The translations under genes and the position numbers were made by a program. The notes beneath the pieces are model-generated. The model did not search any database. It was given only the letters and a program-made list of their open reading frames with translations, and was not told the DNA's origin. From positions 1 through 64,000 of the forward strand of contig JAKZTE010000011.1 in the NCBI GenBank assembly GCA_047517285.1: a stretch of DNA of 64,000 bases, written 5' to 3'. This document shows positions 33,824 to 43,752 of the stretch, one piece after another; the stretch's first letter is position 1; each line of letters begins with the position of its first letter. The stretch comes from UBA57 sp963577725 (lineage in GTDB: Archaea > Thermoproteota > Nitrososphaeria > Nitrososphaerales > UBA57).

Positions 33824-34954
33824 AATTTTGTTTATCTCATTAATATTGGCATCAGTCCGGAAACCAGTAGGGTGTAAGACTGTTCTGGAAGAAATAAAAT
33901 TATTCTCATTTAATTTAGATAGAATTGTTTCAACTGGAAATGATGAAATTTTGAGATTTTTAGAGATATTATCAGTAACATAATATAAAGGAGGCATAGA
34001 AGATTCCGAAATTGCTATTTCAAAGAGTTTTATTAGACTAGAATCTGTAGAATTATCAATAGAAATATTTAGAAGAGATTTATCGAATATATTCCCAATC
34101 CAGATTGGACCTGCAAGTTTACAATTTGAAGAACATAAATTACATGATAATATAGGAAATTCAGATACAGCTCTATGATTACATTCAGGACAATGCCTAA
34201 GAAAACCAAGTTTTCCTTCAGTATCGGAAATGGATCCAGTAATTTGAACATAAACTTGGATATAGTGTTTATCAGTATGGCAGAAAATAGGTTTAATGCC
34301 TAATTCGTAATGAGATGAAATAGAAGCTAGTGAGAAAAGCATTATTCTTAATGCAGTTTCATTAAAATATTCAGTATTAAGAGATAAACTTCCATATTTT
34401 CGTAAACAGACTTTTGGATATACACCACAAAGAACTGCCCCATCAGTTGCAGTAAGAGATAGCATTCCATTAATTTTTAGTGCACGAATAGCAGAATCTA
34501 TATATTGGATAGGAGAACCAAAAGGATCTAAATCGATAAAATCAAAACGGTTTTCTCGGTCAGTAAAATTAGATAAAAATTTATTTGCTTCGTTTGTTGA
34601 AACTTCAGATAATGAATTAAGGTTATTGTGTTTAAGTGAATCATTTATGTAGTCAATAGCGTTGACATTTGTGTCGTTAAAATAGATTTTTTTGATATAA
34701 TTTGATTCATTAGCAAGACGTATTCCAGTTGCACCTACTCCTGATAAAGTATCAGAGAAAGTAATTTTATCATCACATTGAGATGCATAACTATCAAATA
34801 TGGTAATAAGTAAATCACGTTTGAGTTTAGCCATTGTATTAAAAAATGCAGGAGTTCGTGGGGGAGGAGATTGCTCAAGGCTATTTGTAGGAACATAGAA
34901 TTGTGTTTTACCTTCCGAGAACAATTTACGTGAAGTATCAGAATCAGTATGCAT
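33794..34954 (-). CDS. trm1: tRNA (guanine-26-N2)-dimethyltransferase Trm1
   Basis: A 386-residue Trm1: SAM motif DTLSGVGATGIRLANE, catalytic FDFIDLDPFGSP, SLTATDGAVLCG and a zinc-binding pair HCPECNHR and CNLCSSNC near residue 255-280. It methylates G26 of tRNA twice. It lies 6 nt downstream of SRP19 in the same direction and overlaps ftsJ tail-to-tail. Confidence 0.94.
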   Translation of the reverse strand: MHTDSDTSRKLFSEGKTQFYVPTNSLEQSPPPRTPAFFNTMAKLKRDLLITIFDSYASQCDDKITFSDTLSGVGATGIRLANESNYIKKIYFNDTNVNAIDYINDSLKHNNLNSLSEVSTNEANKFLSNFTDRENRFDFIDLDPFGSPIQYIDSAIRALKINGMLSLTATDGAVLCGVYPKVCLRKYGSLSLNTEYFNETALRIMLFSLASISSHYELGIKPIFCHTDKHYIQVYVQITGSISDTEGKLGFLRHCPECNHRAVSEFPILSCNLCSSNCKLAGPIWIGNIFDKSLLNISIDNSTDSSLIKLFEIAISESSMPPLYYVTDNISKNLKISSFPVETILSKLNENNFISSRTVLHPTGFRTDANINEINKILSKSSTGNI

Positions 34955-34960
34955 GGATAA

Positions 34961-35263
34961 TCATTTTGAAGACTTTTTTGTTTCGCCTTTAACAATAGTG
35001 AGCATTTTTGCAATATCTTGAAGAACCAATGTTTTTTTATTCTTTTTAGTAATCGATATATATCCAGAATTTATCAATGCGCGTTTAGGATGTATAACTT
35101 CATGACTGGCAGGATTGAGATTTAATCTCTTTGCTGCTTCTAGTAAATCAGATAAGATAGGATTTTTTATAGAACGATTTCTTGATACACGCCGGCCTTG
35201 AGATCTAGAATAAGATGAATTGAAATAATCTAACCAAATTACTTGTTTTTCATAGTCTTTCAT
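34961..35263 (-). CDS. srp19: Signal recognition particle protein SRP19
   Basis: With ATG at 35263 the protein is 100 residues, MKDYEKQVIWLDYFNSS, as expected for SRP19. It contains GRRVSRNRSIKNPILSDLLEAAK and HPKRALINSGYISI, the RNA-binding surface that clamps helices 6 and 8 of SRP RNA. A longer frame to 35287 adds eight unlikely residues. Confidence 0.9.
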   Translation of the reverse strand: MKDYEKQVIWLDYFNSSYSRSQGRRVSRNRSIKNPILSDLLEAAKRLNLNPASHEVIHPKRALINSGYISITKKNKKTLVLQDIAKMLTIVKGETKKSSK

Positions 35264-35318
35264 AAAGAAATTACACCAGGATAGCAAAACGATTTGAAGG
35301 GAAGTTATTATTCAAGAA

Positions 35319-35462
35319 CTAGGACTTAGATTGTTTGCCTAAGTACCACCACATAAACCAGAAACCAAGTGAGATGATTAATACTACTATACCCACTCCC
35401 CACGATACTAAATTTTGTAAAAATGGATCGGAACCAACAAATACTTGTGCTAAGAATTTCAT
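35319..35462 (-). CDS. Small single-pass membrane protein, 47 residues
   Basis: An open frame from ATG (35460-35462) to TAG (35319-35321) encodes MKFLAQVFVGSDPFLQNLVS followed by a hydrophobic helix (about 21-40, rich in Ile, Val, Phe and Trp) and a short basic tail GKQSKS. The N-terminal part is polar and outside-like. I do not recognise a family; it is not Sec61-beta. It sits between SRP19 and eS8, in the same direction, so a role in membrane insertion can only be guessed. Confidence 0.6.
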   Translation of the reverse strand: MKFLAQVFVGSDPFLQNLVSWGVGIVVLIISLGFWFMWWYLGKQSKS

Positions 35463-35508
35463 ATCATAAATTTCCAATTAACCAAATTTAAATCTGTTGA
35501 CATAAAAA

Positions 35509-35895
35509 TTATTCATTAATAATTATTCCATCTATGATTCCAGTTTGTCCAGGTCTGGATAATACACGAACTTTACCAAGTTCAGTATCAAGAATTGCGC
35601 CTCTAGTAATGACACGACGTCTTTCATAGTCTCGATTAGAAGGGTTTTTGAGAACACGAATAATAGAAGTTTTCTTTATTGTGTTAGTTGATTTGTCTAT
35701 AACATTAACCGAATTATCAGATACAAGAGAAACTTTGATGTTTCCACCACGAGAACTTTTTATGCGAACTGAATGATCCCCTAACAAAGTATCAACAGAG
35801 AATGTGTCTTTTTCGTCAGAACGCCTACCACGAGTGTGCTTTATACGTCCGCCAGTATGTTTCCTCTTTCGTATATTTTCTAATGCTTTTACCAT
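35509..35895 (-). CDS. rps8e: 30S ribosomal protein eS8 (S8e)
   Basis: A 128-residue S8e: ENIRKRKHTGGRIKHTRGRR at the N terminus, RIKSSRGGNIKV, IIRVLKNPSNRDYERRRVIT and RGAILDTELGKVRV. All match the archaeal/eukaryotic family. It lies 36 nt from ScpB and forms part of the minus-strand series running from the SMC operon. Confidence 0.96.
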   Translation of the reverse strand: MVKALENIRKRKHTGGRIKHTRGRRSDEKDTFSVDTLLGDHSVRIKSSRGGNIKVSLVSDNSVNVIDKSTNTIKKTSIIRVLKNPSNRDYERRRVITRGAILDTELGKVRVLSRPGQTGIIDGIIINE

Positions 35896-35931
35896 TTTAT
35901 ATCATATTAGATATCGCAGTCTTATATAATT

Positions 35932-36513
35932 TTATGCGTTATTTGACGTAGTTTGAATTATAGGGGCTTTTTTAGGTTTAAATCCATATTTTATTAGTTG
36001 TTCCTTTAATATAGCAGGGTCATTTGCGATTCCAAAATATTCGGCAAGACGACTTGTTGTACTAAAAATTTTAGTTCTGCCACTAGGCTCAGATTTTATA
36101 AAACCAAGTTGCTTTAATGTTCTAACGTGTTGATATGAATTAGGTCCACGTCGATCAGCTAAATCTTTTCCAGAAATCGGTTGAAAATAGACAATAAAAG
36201 ACAGCGTCTTTAACTCGGCAGTTGATAATAGGGGTCTTGAAGAGAATTTTCTCGCAGATGTTGTAAAATTAGATTTTAATTGAATAACAAATCGATCTCC
36301 TTCTAATTCAAACATTTGAATAGCCTCAAATGTTGAATTAATTTTTGACATAAGATTTCTAGCAATGGTAGAGGATTTAATTGTAGAAGTAATACCTGCA
36401 GCTTTTGCTAATTCAAATTTAGATAAAGGTCTTCCAGCAGCGTATAATGCAGCTTCAATCTTGGCTTGAAGAAGCATATCTTTAGGATTTGAAGAATCTG
36501 AAAGACCAGTCAT
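35932..36513 (-). CDS. scpB: Chromosome segregation protein ScpB
   Basis: The 193-residue protein has two winged-helix domains of ScpB: LLQAKIEAALYAAGRPLSKF at the start and ELKTLSFIVYFQPISGKDLADRRG in the middle. ScpB dimers bind ScpA and the SMC neck. The start overlaps the ScpA gene by 4 nt. Together with SMC and ScpA it forms a condensin. Confidence 0.9.
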   Translation of the reverse strand: MTGLSDSSNPKDMLLQAKIEAALYAAGRPLSKFELAKAAGITSTIKSSTIARNLMSKINSTFEAIQMFELEGDRFVIQLKSNFTTSARKFSSRPLLSTAELKTLSFIVYFQPISGKDLADRRGPNSYQHVRTLKQLGFIKSEPSGRTKIFSTTSRLAEYFGIANDPAILKEQLIKYGFKPKKAPIIQTTSNNA

Positions 36514-37178
36514 TGTAATACACGTGTTATGACAATATCCGATTCAAGAGTATCAGGGGATTCTAGTTGTTCAAGTGTCACTATCCCGTCTATTGCGGCA
36601 AATAATAATAATAAAAATGCTCGGGATTGTTCAAGTGAGTTTTTTTCCTTAATAAGTTCTGTAAATAACATTCTATCAGAGTTAGTTAATTTAGCAATAA
36701 GTTCCTTCTTGAAATCTTTTGCGAGCTCTTCGAATTTAATAATATATTGATCAAAATCAGGTTCAGAATCAGGCTGTAATAGTGAGGATTTATCTTTCTT
36801 TTCTATATCTTGTCTAGAAACGTCTTCCAAAATTTTTTCAAGATTTGTAATTAAATCATCGATGGATGTAGAATACAATTCATATCTGAAAGGCAATACA
36901 ATAATACTGGGCGGTCCACTACGAGAGACTCTTGGGCGTTTTACTTTAAGTTTCTCAAAATAAAATAAAGTTTCTACTTTAAATCTATATAACACAGCAG
37001 ATGAAAAAGCGGCAGTCCCGCATAGGCGTAAATCAGGATTATTTTTGGTAATTATTTGTTTAAGAAATATATCTAATAGATCGGCTATGTCAATTTCCCA
37101 AGGTTTTCCTTTACGTGCAGTTTTCGGATTGACTAATAAATTCAATGGTGCTTTTGATAGTTTATTAGAATCGCTCAT
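36510..37178 (-). CDS. scpA: Chromosome segregation protein ScpA (kleisin)
   Basis: A 222-residue kleisin. It starts with an N-terminal helical domain including PWEIDIADLLDIFLKQI (the usual ScpA motif) and ends with a winged helix (VTLEQLESPDTLESDIVITR) that binds SMC. The linker is charged and low complexity. It overlaps SMC and ScpB by 4 nt at each end. Confidence 0.88.
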   Translation of the reverse strand: MSDSNKLSKAPLNLLVNPKTARKGKPWEIDIADLLDIFLKQIITKNNPDLRLCGTAAFSSAVLYRFKVETLFYFEKLKVKRPRVSRSGPPSIIVLPFRYELYSTSIDDLITNLEKILEDVSRQDIEKKDKSSLLQPDSEPDFDQYIIKFEELAKDFKKELIAKLTNSDRMLFTELIKEKNSLEQSRAFLLLLFAAIDGIVTLEQLESPDTLESDIVITRVLQ

Positions 37179-40100
37179 TTGACATTAATTCCTTTAGCAT
37201 ATTCGATGTCTTTTTCAGTAGGTCGGAATTTTAGAATCTTAGTGATACTTCGTTCATGATATACGCCATACATAGTATCAACGCGTGATAGAATTGTATC
37301 TTTAAGACTAATCATTATTACCTGAGATTTGGAAGTTCGACTTTGAAGTATTTCTGCTAATTTACTAGAATTAACTGCGTCCAAGTGGGCATCTATTTCG
37401 TCAAAAACATAGAACGGAGCAGGTTTAACTGCTTGAATAGCCAGTATCAAACATAATGCAGCTACTGTTTTCTCACCGCCACTACATACTATAATATCTC
37501 TTTCAACTTTATGAGGGAATTTGGCAAAGAGTGTAACGCCTGCATTAAAAATTTCATCAGAATTATCTAGTTCAAGCCATGCATCGCCATGTAAGATTCG
37601 ACCAGGAGGACAATTATCATGGTTGCAAAAGCCGGCATCGCGAGTTGTAAGTTGTGTAAAGATATTTCTAAATTCTATATCAATTTTTTGGAATGCGTCG
37701 AGAAATGCATCACGTTTTTCAGAATCAATACTATCGATAAACCCTACAATAGCAGTTCTTTCTTTTTGAAGTTGATTTCTTCGTTCTGAAAATCCTTTAT
37801 AACCGGAATACATTGCTCTGTATTGTTCATCAGCAAGTAGATTAACTCTTGTTCTCAGACCATTGTATTCTTTATCAAGGTCGATAAGAAGATTATCAGC
37901 GCCAGAGAAATATTCAATTAATTGATTAGAATCAAGGTCGTTCAGATTATTTTTATATGTTTGTATAGAATCAGACAATCTAGAGTTATGATGATCTGTA
38001 CTATTGTATTTTGATGTATTTTCCATGACGTGTTTTTGAATTGATTCTTTAGTTTTATTATAAGACTTTATTTCTTTATCTAGAGCATCAATTATCGGTT
38101 TCATTTTTCTTGACTCATCCGATAATGATTTCTCATTAATGGTAAGTGATTCAACATTAGTTTGAAGTTCAGATAAACCATTTTCACTAGTAGTAAGAAA
38201 TTCAGTTTTAGTTTCTAGTTCTTGTTTAAGTGTGGAAAGCTCATTATTGAGTTGTAATTTCTGATTCTTCAAATTATGTTCAAGATTTCCACGTTCTTTA
38301 GTAATTGTAGATTGATTATTACGGATTGTCTCAGATAGTGTATCCATAGTAGTAGATAGGTTAGTTTTTTCATCGTCAAGAGAATTTAACTTATTTTTTT
38401 GAGATGTTAATGAAGACTGGGAATCAATTTTATTTTTTTGATCATTAATAAGATTATCAATAGTAACAAGTGATTTTTCTTGATCGGTTATTATGGATGA
38501 AAGCGAAGTAAGTTGTTTTTGTAAGACGTCATAATGTTCTTTAGTTTTACTAACAACTTTCGTATAACGAGTTTTTACAGATTTGAGATTCTTAAGTTCA
38601 GATGTGAGTTTTGTAAGGCCTACATTTTTATTATATTGAGTCGATTCCATTTCCTTAACTTGAGAATTGAGATTAGTGATTGAAGTTTTGCGTTTTTTAA
38701 TTGATTCTCTCAAGTTATTAACACTAGATTTAATTTGAGTGAGTGATTTGGAATCAAAAAATAGATTGGCAATCGGTGAAATACTACCAGTTTCAAAAAC
38801 AGAACCGCCTGGTTCAAAGAGATCGCCAGAAATACTCACAGTGCGATGGCCTTTTTGAGACAATAAATAGCCAGTTTTGGCAGAAGATACAAGAATGGTG
38901 TCACCAAAAATGAAATTCCTTATTCCTATGTATTTATCATCTACTTTAACAAAATCAGCCAAAGAGCCTAAGATATCTTTATTTTTAGGTGGATTAGCTT
39001 TCTCGAAAGTAGCCACGTCAGATAGAGGGATTAGAGCCACGCGACCTAGTTTATGTTTTTTAATTTGTGTAACAATTTGAAATAATGAAGTCATATCTTC
39101 GACTATGACTGCATTGGACCAACGTTTTGTAGCAGCATGTATAGCTGTTTTGTACTTATCAGAATAATTAAAAAGATCATTAGTTCCTCCCAGATATCCA
39201 GGAACTGAATTCTCTTTTACAATAGATTGAATATTAGATTGGACATTTTGTTTAGAAGTGATTTCTTTTGCAGCCTCTACTTTGGATTCATGTTTAAGAA
39301 CTTGTCGACTAGCTTTAGTGAGAATATCAACAGCTTTTGTTAATTCAGATTCAATTTTTTCTCGTCGGTCTGCTAATTTAGAATTTGAATCGCTCAGGTA
39401 TGAAAGAGATTCTTCTTGACCAGATTTTAGTGATTCCAATTGAGAGATTGATTTTGAGAGTAAATTAATAACAGTTTCTGTCTCTTTATGCTTTTTCTCA
39501 TTATTAGAAATTTTTTCTTTGAGAACGGTTTCTTTTGCAATTGATAGAGATAATGAATTATTGGATTTATTTTTTTTGTCATATGAGTGTCTAAGTTGTT
39601 GATTAATATTAGAAATTAATTTTTCCTCTTCCGTAATAGATTGCCGAAGAGAATTTCTTTGTGAGTCGCATTTTTTCATATTATCGTTCAAAAGAAGGAG
39701 ATCTTTTTCATCAGCATCAAGTGTTTTTGATAGATTGTTAATAGTAGTCTCTGATGCAATACTATTTGCATTATTTTCAGAGAGCATATCAACAAGATAA
39801 GGTAATGAATCGTTAATTTTTTTAGTGACTTGTTCATATTCTTTAATTTTATTTTGGAATTTTACAAGTTCTTCTTTTTTATTTGAAAGAACAATCTGAA
39901 CTGTCAATAATTCTTTAGGGGCGCCTCCAATTGCCTGTGATAGTGTTGATTGTTTTTCGTTCTCTAACTCCTGAAGTTTTTTATTGATAATAGTTAATTC
40001 TTCTGAGAATTCTTCTTTCTCAGTAGAGAGTTGCGCAAGAAGTTGATCATTATTGTTAATAGAAGTTCTAGTATCTTCAAGTTTTTGATTAATAACTGCA

Positions 40101-40783
40101 GATTTTAGATTATTTCGTCCATGTTCAAGATTCTGTAAACGTAATTGATCATTTCGTTCTCCTTCCAATGAGTCTATTTTTTTCTTTACTTCTCCTATTT
40201 TTGCCATAGCAATTTCTAGTTTTCTATCAGCTATATCGAGTTGGTTAAGAGCGTCCTCTTTTTTTTCGTCAAATTGTGCTACTCCGACTATTTCTTCAAT
40301 CAAACCTCTCTTTTCATCGGAATCAAGATCTGCCAAATGAGTTACCATTCCTTGAGGGACAAAATTCAAACCATCTGAACTAATTAGTGCAAGACGAAGT
40401 AATTCAGACAAGGTGCCTTTTTGAACTTTTTTTCCATTAAGCAAGTATACACTATCGCCACCTGAACGGATTTCTCTAGTCAGAGTAACTCGATCGTTAT
40501 CAATAGCGATTTCTCGGCTTGTATTATCAAGCGTAATTGTTACTCGGGCAGAAGTTGAAGGAGTGCCACCTGCCCCATCAAAAATTAGTCCGCTTAGCTT
40601 TGGAACACGCATCATACGTGGCCTATTTTCACCAATAGCGAAGAGAATTGCATCGCAGATATTACTTTTTCCAGAACCGTTTGGGCCAGTTATTCCAATA
40701 AAACGACCTTCAAAATTAACACTAACAGGTCTAGAGCCAAATGACTTGAAACCTCGTGTTTCAACTTTTCTAATATATACCAT
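37175..40783 (-). CDS. smc: Chromosome segregation SMC ATPase
   Basis: A 1202-residue SMC: Walker A GPNGSGKSN (33-41), two long coiled-coils, hinge near 520-680 (VPGYLGGTNDLFNYSDKYK), signature CSGGEKTVAALCL and Walker B FYVFDEIDAHLD. It drives loop extrusion and chromosome compaction. First gene of the SMC-ScpA-ScpB operon with its own TATA box upstream. Antisense reading frames within the coils are compositional. Confidence 0.97.
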   Translation of the reverse strand: MVYIRKVETRGFKSFGSRPVSVNFEGRFIGITGPNGSGKSNICDAILFAIGENRPRMMRVPKLSGLIFDGAGGTPSTSARVTITLDNTSREIAIDNDRVTLTREIRSGGDSVYLLNGKKVQKGTLSELLRLALISSDGLNFVPQGMVTHLADLDSDEKRGLIEEIVGVAQFDEKKEDALNQLDIADRKLEIAMAKIGEVKKKIDSLEGERNDQLRLQNLEHGRNNLKSAVINQKLEDTRTSINNNDQLLAQLSTEKEEFSEELTIINKKLQELENEKQSTLSQAIGGAPKELLTVQIVLSNKKEELVKFQNKIKEYEQVTKKINDSLPYLVDMLSENNANSIASETTINNLSKTLDADEKDLLLLNDNMKKCDSQRNSLRQSITEEEKLISNINQQLRHSYDKKNKSNNSLSLSIAKETVLKEKISNNEKKHKETETVINLLSKSISQLESLKSGQEESLSYLSDSNSKLADRREKIESELTKAVDILTKASRQVLKHESKVEAAKEITSKQNVQSNIQSIVKENSVPGYLGGTNDLFNYSDKYKTAIHAATKRWSNAVIVEDMTSLFQIVTQIKKHKLGRVALIPLSDVATFEKANPPKNKDILGSLADFVKVDDKYIGIRNFIFGDTILVSSAKTGYLLSQKGHRTVSISGDLFEPGGSVFETGSISPIANLFFDSKSLTQIKSSVNNLRESIKKRKTSITNLNSQVKEMESTQYNKNVGLTKLTSELKNLKSVKTRYTKVVSKTKEHYDVLQKQLTSLSSIITDQEKSLVTIDNLINDQKNKIDSQSSLTSQKNKLNSLDDEKTNLSTTMDTLSETIRNNQSTITKERGNLEHNLKNQKLQLNNELSTLKQELETKTEFLTTSENGLSELQTNVESLTINEKSLSDESRKMKPIIDALDKEIKSYNKTKESIQKHVMENTSKYNSTDHHNSRLSDSIQTYKNNLNDLDSNQLIEYFSGADNLLIDLDKEYNGLRTRVNLLADEQYRAMYSGYKGFSERRNQLQKERTAIVGFIDSIDSEKRDAFLDAFQKIDIEFRNIFTQLTTRDAGFCNHDNCPPGRILHGDAWLELDNSDEIFNAGVTLFAKFPHKVERDIIVCSGGEKTVAALCLILAIQAVKPAPFYVFDEIDAHLDAVNSSKLAEILQSRTSKSQVIMISLKDTILSRVDTMYGVYHERSITKILKFRPTEKDIEYAKGINVK

Positions 40784-40932
40784 TTACATCAATCAGATTA
40801 ACACAGCAATTGTGTCATTGTCTTTAACAAATATTTCATATATAAATCCGGACAATAAAATTATATTTACAGAATAAGAAATAGATGGAATTATTTTCTA
40901 TAATCAGGGATTATCTGTAATTAGAGGATGAT
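40784..40932 (-). promoter_or_regulatory. smc promoter region with TATA box
   Basis: On the minus strand ATTTATATATG (about 40838-40847) is about 55-60 nt before the SMC ATG, predicting a leader of around 30 nt. Near the predicted start site is ACACA-5 nt-TGTGT (40801-40815), a possible operator half-sites pair. The rest of this 149-nt gap looks empty. Confidence 0.45.
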
Positions 40933-42090
40933 TTATAGTGTATTTTTCATGATTGTTTGAAGATCTTTAAGAAACCTATCAATATGTTTACGGCGTATAT
41001 GAGGCATTATTACAAGTCTAATGTGTGTAGGAAACACAGAAATAGACCAGCCATATTGTCTAAGTATATTAATAATTAAACGATGGTTAGAATTTATTTT
41101 GAAGCCAATGATGTTAAGAGTAGGTTTCTGAATAACTGAGACATCATGAGTTTTAGATAATTCTTCATAGAGATAAATAGTATTCTCCATACATCGATCA
41201 ACAATTTTGCGGTATCCAATTTTCCCATTGAAGTTAAGAATAGTCCATAAAGTAATGATTGATGCTCCAGGACTAGTTCCTAACAAAGTAGGTCGAGGTT
41301 CAGAACCGCCAGATAAATAACCGACATTAATTTTAATATTGTTAATTAAGTTTTTTTTACGAAATAGAATACAACTGGAAGGAATGGGAGACACGCCCAT
41401 TTTATGTGAATCTAAACTAACTGAACTGACGCCAGGAAATTTAAAATCTGACAAAGGTAAATCAAATTTGCTTCCTTTAAGAAATGGTATGATAAAACCG
41501 CCAAAAGAGGCATCAATATGAAGTAATAATGAGTTTTTATGAGCGATGTCAGATAATTCTTTAATTGGATCAATTAAACCTAATGGGGTAGTGCCAGCAA
41601 CACCCACAAGCATAATGGTATTACGATTAATTCTTTTTTGAACCAGATTTGAATCAACTATTCCATCAATACAAGGTATTTTTATCAATTTAATACCCAA
41701 AATATCAGCGGCTTTATCGAAGGAATGATGAGAATGCAATGGAACTATGACTTCTGGGCGATTTTTTTTGCAGTGATTTCTTGCAGACCACATTGCAATG
41801 ATATTCGCTTCAGTACCGCCAGAAACGACAAATCCACTACATTTAGGATAGAAAAGCAAATCTCCTAGTTGATGAATAATTTGTTTTTCGAGTAATAATG
41901 TGCCTTTGAATAAACCAGGATCGCCAATATTTTTTTCGAGAAATTTAGAATAGATAGATTGAGAATAGGAATCAGGTTTAGTGCACATTGAACCAATGAT
42001 TTTTCCTGAATCAAAAGTTTCATCCATAGATAGTAAAGAATTTAATTTTTTAGATATTTCATTTTTAGTTAAGCCGTATTCATTCATCAT
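40933..42090 (-). CDS. mfnA: PLP-dependent decarboxylase MfnA-type (aspartate/tyrosine)
   Basis: A group II PLP decarboxylase of about 385 residues with FVVSGGTEANIIAMWSAR, HIDASFGGFIIPF and the PLP-binding Lys in SLDSHKMG (Lys230 counted from ATG at 42090). Archaeal MfnA homologues decarboxylate tyrosine or aspartate. Because PanB, PPS and pantoate kinase genes precede it in the same direction, aspartate decarboxylation to beta-alanine for CoA is the more likely role. A GTG at 42096 is the alternative start. Confidence 0.86.
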   Translation of the reverse strand: MMNEYGLTKNEISKKLNSLLSMDETFDSGKIIGSMCTKPDSYSQSIYSKFLEKNIGDPGLFKGTLLLEKQIIHQLGDLLFYPKCSGFVVSGGTEANIIAMWSARNHCKKNRPEVIVPLHSHHSFDKAADILGIKLIKIPCIDGIVDSNLVQKRINRNTIMLVGVAGTTPLGLIDPIKELSDIAHKNSLLLHIDASFGGFIIPFLKGSKFDLPLSDFKFPGVSSVSLDSHKMGVSPIPSSCILFRKKNLINNIKINVGYLSGGSEPRPTLLGTSPGASIITLWTILNFNGKIGYRKIVDRCMENTIYLYEELSKTHDVSVIQKPTLNIIGFKINSNHRLIINILRQYGWSISVFPTHIRLVIMPHIRRKHIDRFLKDLQTIMKNTL

Positions 42091-42101
42091 TATCACACGG
42101 A

Positions 42102-42956
42102 TTATAATTTATTTTTTTTAATTAAGCCGAAATATTTTTGTAATTTTTTTAGTTCAGAAGGTTCGAGAGACCAAGAATGAGCATTGGTTGGAAAATTATT
42201 AGAAGAGATATCATCTTTATAATTAGTTAGGGCTTTTTGGGATTGCGTTTTCAAATCAGCGTATTGTTTAACAAATTTAGGATGTAGTGAATCATTTAAA
42301 TTTAATAAATCGTGTAACACAAGAATTTGACCATCGCAATATCGACCAGAACCAATTCCGATTGTAGGAATGCGTATTGATTCCGAAATTATTTTTGATA
42401 CTTCTTCAGTAATCATCTCGAGTACGATACAAAATGCACCTGCTTGTTCGAGTTCGTGTGCGTCTTCAATAAGTTGTTTTGCAGATAGATAATTAGTTCC
42501 ATGAACTCTGTATCCATCCCATGATTGTGCCATTTGTGGTTGTAGGCCGATATGGCCCATAACAGGGATGCCAGCTTTTGTAATTGCGCTAATAGTTTTT
42601 GCGACAGTTCTGTCACCCTCGATTTTTATAGCTTGCATTCCGCCTTCTTTGATAAAACGCCCCGCATTACGAATAGCATCTTCGATTGATGTATGGTAAG
42701 ACATGAAAGGCATATCTCCTACAAGTAATGATTTTTTAGAACCGCGAGACACGGCTTTGGACATTAGAAGCATTTCTTCCATAGTCACAGGAGAAGTAGT
42801 TTCATAACCAAACATAACCATTGCACCTGAATCTCCAACTAGAATAACATCAATTTCAGCATCATCGGCAATTTTAGCAAATGAGTAATCATAAGCAGTA
42901 ATTGCAGAGATTTTTTGAGATTTTGCTTTCATATTTGACAATTTCTGAACGTTCAA
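42102..42956 (-). CDS. panB: Ketopantoate hydroxymethyltransferase PanB
   Basis: A 284-residue PanB: ITAYDYSFAKIADDAEIDVI, LVGDSGAMVMFGYETTSPVT, VGDMPFMSY, VMGHIGLQPQ and ITEEVSKIISESIRIPTIGI. It transfers a hydroxymethyl group to ketoisovalerate. It lies 5-11 nt before the decarboxylase and 22 nt after phosphopantothenate synthetase. The enzyme has family-typical length and all motifs. Confidence 0.96.
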   Translation of the reverse strand: MNVQKLSNMKAKSQKISAITAYDYSFAKIADDAEIDVILVGDSGAMVMFGYETTSPVTMEEMLLMSKAVSRGSKKSLLVGDMPFMSYHTSIEDAIRNAGRFIKEGGMQAIKIEGDRTVAKTISAITKAGIPVMGHIGLQPQMAQSWDGYRVHGTNYLSAKQLIEDAHELEQAGAFCIVLEMITEEVSKIISESIRIPTIGIGSGRYCDGQILVLHDLLNLNDSLHPKFVKQYADLKTQSQKALTNYKDDISSNNFPTNAHSWSLEPSELKKLQKYFGLIKKNKL

Positions 42957-42978
42957 CAGTAATACCTGTAATTAACTA

Positions 42979-43752
42979 CTAAGTAGACAAATCTATTAAT
43001 CTTTTAGACATGTATTTTAGTATTAAATTTAATTGTTTTTTGTTATTGAATTTTTTGATAATTTTTTGAAGATCGGATTCAGAGAGATCAGACATATTCC
43101 TTGATTGTTTAATCATTTCAGGTAAAACTCGAACCAGATTATCTACAATAGTAATATCAGACATGACAGATGTACGTGAGAGTGGGTTTAAATCAACAGT
43201 AATGACAGTTTTGTTCATTTTTTTCAGAAATTCTGTTCTATCTCCGTCTTCTAGGGGAACAAAAATAACGTCGGACAAGAGTATACCACGTTTGTCAATA
43301 TATTTTCTACTACTCTTTAGACCAGGAATTTTAGTAAGATATTTGGTATTAAGCCCATAAACATCTTTAGCGCCGTGTTTTTTTAACAATTGAGAAATTT
43401 TATCAGCTCTTGTTTTACTTTTATGAAATAGATTAATTTCAATTTTAGAATTTGTAAGGTTAGCTAGTTGAACTATGCTTTTAGCACATAACGCAGCAGA
43501 ATTTCCATTTACAGAGATTACAGAATTAGAGAGTAGCAATTGTGCGGTTGCAACATGTATGGTTTTAAGAGATATTACAGGAGTAGTTTCACCAAGAATA
43601 TAATCAAATGCTTCTCCTCGCCCATGGGCAATTAAACCAAATTGCGAAATAATTCCATTGTCGAAAGAATCAGATAGACTAGCTCTTATTTTAAGAGAAT
43701 TAGCTCTTGGATGTTCCTTAGGAATATTATGACGAGTCAACGATTTTAGCAC
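42979..43752 (-). CDS. pps: 4-phosphopantoate-beta-alanine ligase (PPS)
   Basis: The 257-residue protein belongs to the archaeal phosphopantothenate synthetase family: IPKEHPRANSLKIRASLSD, GLIAHGRGEAFDYILGE, VISVNGNSAALCAKSIV and VFVPLEDGDRTEFL. It joins 4-phosphopantoate and beta-alanine, replacing bacterial PanC. The start overlaps the pantoate kinase gene by 26 nt, and both act in sequence. Confidence 0.92.
   Translation of the reverse strand: MLKSLTRHNIPKEHPRANSLKIRASLSDSFDNGIISQFGLIAHGRGEAFDYILGETTPVISLKTIHVATAQLLLSNSVISVNGNSAALCAKSIVQLANLTNSKIEINLFHKSKTRADKISQLLKKHGAKDVYGLNTKYLTKIPGLKSSRKYIDKRGILLSDVIFVPLEDGDRTEFLKKMNKTVITVDLNPLSRTSVMSDITIVDNLVRVLPEMIKQSRNMSDLSESDLQKIIKKFNNKKQLNLILKYMSKRLIDLST

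Noticed and set aside
40801..40815. ACACA-n5-TGTGT as a proven operator of smc
   Set aside because: Arms are only 5 bp and a chance match is likely; kept only as a note in the promoter entry.
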